A stretch of DNA of 64,000 bases, taken from assembly GCA_021373025.1 (NCBI GenBank), contig JAJFTL010000022.1, positions 216,298 to 280,297 on the forward strand. The letters are read 5' to 3'. How positions within the stretch are numbered: the stretch's first letter is position 1; each line of letters begins with the position of its first letter. Under the pieces are notes generated by a model. That model saw nothing but the letters and a program-made list of their open reading frames with translations, ran no database searches and was not told the origin of the DNA. The DNA is from a bacterium. GTDB taxonomy: Bacteria; Caldisericota; Caldisericia; Cryosericales; Cryosericaceae. Below, piece by piece: positions 62,035-64,000 of the stretch. The translations under genes and the position numbers were made by a program.

Positions 62035-64000
62035 GTGGCAAGTGCTGAAGATGAACGGCTGCGCAGACAGATAGAGGAGTTTCTCGACCGCCGGGAGTAT
62101 GATGCCGCCCTTCGTGCTGTCGTGCGTTCGGCTGACGAATCCTATCAGGCGCGTCGCTACGCAGAGGGCGTGGCAGCTCTCAGCCTGTTTATCCATGCGC
62201 TGGAGCAACGAAAGGTCGTGCTGTGGGCGCTGTATATTGGTGCCTACCAGAAGATGGTGGGTCTCGACTACCAGCTGGGTGACAAGGCAGCCACCATCCG
62301 CGACCTGATCCAGCTGTCACGGTACTGCATCAAGGACGGCGACTTCGATAAGGCCTTGACAGCCAGCAACAATGCCATTTCCGTCGACCCGCGCAGCATC
62401 GACGCGCTCAACCAGAAGGCACGCGTGCTTGCCTACCGCCGCGATTACGCCCAGGCCTTCAAGGTGCTGGACCAGAGCCTGGCAATCGACCCCCTCAATC
62501 CCCGCACGCTCTATCTCAAGGCAAGTACACTGGGCAACAACGGGAAGTTCGCCGACGCGCTGGCTGTTTATGAGCAGGTCCGCACCATTGATCCTGCGTA
62601 TCCCGGGCTGGGCAGGGCTCTTGCCGAGATGCGGCGTCAGATCGGCTGGAGGGTCAAGGCGGTCGAGGGGCCCGCTGCCGGTGTGAGACCGTCGCAGGTG
62701 TCGGAACTCGACCGGGTGCCTGCCATCCAGCGGAAGACGGCTGCCGAGCCAGGGAGGGAACAGGAGAACACTCTACAGGCGCTGTACGATGAGGCGGTAT
62801 CTAGCGGGACTTCGAGCGGCAAGGTCGCTGCGCCCACGACGCAGGCACCTCCTCCAGAAGAGCAGTCGTTCACGACGTTCGTCCCCGACAACACAGCACC
62901 GCCTGCTCCAGAGCCCGGGAGGGGACTGGGTGCCGGAGAGACAGCATCCGAACAGGTGCATGAGCGGGAGGCAACCGTGCCACACCAGGCGTGGATGAGC
63001 CCGGACGAACAGGCCGAGCATGTCCTGCAGCGCCCCGTGGGTTCTGAGGCTGAGGCCTTGACGGTCCTGTCCTCAGAGGAGCTGCGGCTGGCTTCACTGC
63101 GTGGAGAGGCGGGAGGCCAGGAGCCTTCTGCATCGGAGTGGCCGCCGGTGACGCAAGCGGTGCCAACGGAACAGGACGGGAGTCACGGAGCGACAGCCGG
63201 ACAGAGTGCGGAGGGGCAGCTGGTCAGTGTGCTGAGGGGCATAAGCGACGGCAGCATGGACCGGGCGACCCTGATGCAGCATATCTCTCAGGCGGACACG
63301 GTGATGGTGCCGTTGTCCCTGGCCGTCCTGTACTTCAACTTCGTGCGCAATCCGCAGGACACTCAGGCAATGAGCGACCTTTTGGCATGGCTGAGGCACG
63401 CCGGCTATACCCACCTGCCGGTGGTTGTGGTCGAGGAGGCGCTGGCCAGCGGAGCCGGCATCGACCTGCACGATCAGCACATTGCCGACATTGTGCTGGC
63501 GGCCGATGGTGCCGACATGTCCCCGCGCCTGCGGGCGAGCAGGGCGGAGCTGCTCCTTGAACGCGGCGATACGGCTGGCTACGTGAGCGAGGAGCTGGCC
63601 ATGCTGCGCCAGTCGGCAGGATCCGTGTCTGCCGAGGGGATGACGCGTCAGCTGTTCCAGATGTTGACACATTGCACCGCAGACGAGAGCTGTGTTAGCC
63701 AGGTGCTGGGTGCGGCGGCCGAGCTGGGTGTGCTGGACCAGCTGGTGGACCGCGCGTCTGTCCAGAGTGACATGGCCAAGGTGCCCGCGCTTGAGGCCGC
63801 CATCGTGGAGCGCCTTGGGCGCACGGGCGTAGATGAGGCGACCTTCCTGAACAATGAGCAGCTGTTCCGGCAGGTGACCCTGGGCGCCGAGAAGTCGGCG
63901 ATCCTGCGCCGCATCCTTGCGCATGCAACCAATCCCACGGTGCGCCGCAAGGTGCTCCAGTCCCTGCTGGTCCTGGGCACGCCCAACGTGGCTGAGTTCA
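62035..64000 (+). CDS. Large TPR-repeat protein, C-terminus cut by window edge
   Basis: At least 655 codons. The N-terminal half has about four tetratricopeptide-like repeats (for example GDFDKALTASNNAISVDPRS and RRDYAQAFKVLDQSLAIDPL). From about 225 to 390 it is a Pro/Glu/Ala-rich low-complexity linker. A second helical-repeat region begins near 400. No signal peptide. The GTG at 62035 has GGGAGAG about 11 bases upstream. TPR proteins scaffold complexes; the partner is not known. Confidence 0.8.
   Translation, partial: MASAEDERLRRQIEEFLDRREYDAALRAVVRSADESYQARRYAEGVAALSLFIHALEQRKVVLWALYIGAYQKMVGLDYQLGDKAATIRDLIQLSRYCIKDGDFDKALTASNNAISVDPRSIDALNQKARVLAYRRDYAQAFKVLDQSLAIDPLNPRTLYLKASTLGNNGKFADALAVYEQVRTIDPAYPGLGRALAEMRRQIGWRVKAVEGPAAGVRPSQVSELDRVPAIQRKTAAEPGREQENTLQALYDEAVSSGTSSGKVAAPTTQAPPPEEQSFTTFVPDNTAPPAPEPGRGLGAGETASEQVHEREATVPHQAWMSPDEQAEHVLQRPVGSEAEALTVLSSEELRLASLRGEAGGQEPSASEWPPVTQAVPTEQDGSHGATAGQSAEGQLVSVLRGISDGSMDRATLMQHISQADTVMVPLSLAVLYFNFVRNPQDTQAMSDLLAWLRHAGYTHLPVVVVEEALASGAGIDLHDQHIADIVLAADGADMSPRLRASRAELLLERGDTAGYVSEELAMLRQSAGSVSAEGMTRQLFQMLTHCTADESCVSQVLGAAAELGVLDQLVDRASVQSDMAKVPALEAAIVERLGRTGVDEATFLNNEQLFRQVTLGAEKSAILRRILAHATNPTVRRKVLQSLLVLGTPNVAEF

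Noticed and set aside
1..64000. CRISPR array, prophage, rRNA operon or complete insertion sequence
   Set aside because: No regularly spaced direct repeats, phage structural genes, rRNA stretches or IS with intact inverted ends were seen; the only mobile-type gene is the RAYT.

Overview
The window is a densely packed bacterial chromosome segment with about 61 protein genes, two tRNA genes, one FMN riboswitch and one REP/transposase family. Genes often overlap by 1 to 20 bases, GTG and TTG starts are common, and most recognisable promoters are sigma-70-like with a 16-base spacer. The gene content suggests an anaerobic, amino-acid-fermenting bacterium with a peptidoglycan wall and rod shape: a 2-oxoacid:ferredoxin oxidoreductase, lysine 2,3-aminomutase, CoA-transferase plus thiolase, a split glycine decarboxylase, a protein disulfide oxidoreductase and a cyclic-2,3-diphosphoglycerate-synthetase-like protein. 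No lipopolysaccharide, respiratory or photosynthetic genes are visible. The taxon cannot be fixed from sequence alone. A deep-branching anaerobic lineage such as Caldisericota/Cryosericota is my guess, not a demonstrated assignment.

Layout. 1-3.8 kb (minus): a truncated M20 peptidase, a class A penicillin-binding protein and a small conserved protein. 4-9.4 kb (plus): clpC-lepA-hemW, converging on ychF. 10.7-19.5 kb (plus): an orphan gene, a G5/3D cell-wall protein, rsmA, the glycine cleavage genes gcvH-gcvPA-gcvPB, argS, rbfA and an nrnA-like gene. 19.6-30.9 kb (minus): a long cell-shape and envelope block of radical SAM-apbE-NusG_II-Gx transporter-DUF4321-maf-mreBCD-pbp2-minC-rodA-radical SAM (TIGR03960 type). 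31-43.5 kb (minus): korDABC, tatD, metG, a roadblock protein, then CoA-transferase, thiolase, two class III aminotransferases and kamA, headed by tRNA-Ile and tRNA-Ala. 43.8-47.7 kb (minus): a sulfite-oxidase-like protein, tyrS, thiamine pyrophosphokinase, rpe and a PASTA lipoprotein. 48-50.3 kb (plus): the cDPGS-like gene and argF, closed by a clear terminator. 50.3-52.7 kb (minus): protein disulfide oxidoreductase, trxB and rsfS. 52.9-57 kb: a pseudopilin, a REP-associated transposase with three REP copies, an M2 peptidase and riboswitch-controlled ribU. 57-64 kb (plus): alaS-ruvX-mltG-udk-DUF4911-like and a large TPR protein cut by the window end.

How the genes fit together. The mre/pbp2/rodA/pbp1A/mltG/3D-domain genes build and remodel an elongating peptidoglycan wall. 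The kamA-aminotransferase-thiolase-CoA-transferase block, followed by korDABC, looks like an amino acid degradation module that starts from lysine and ends at acetyl-CoA. It lacks the cobalamin-dependent steps of the classical lysine fermentation, which may lie elsewhere or be replaced. Thioredoxin reductase and the disulfide oxidoreductase form a thiol redox pair, and trxB has a CsoR/CstR-like operator just downstream of its -10.

No CRISPR array, phage, rRNA or insertion sequence with intact ends was seen. The most interesting items are the lysine module, the REP/RAYT family placed at stop codons, the trxB operator, the perfect palindrome before the disulfide oxidoreductase, and the cDPGS-argF pair.
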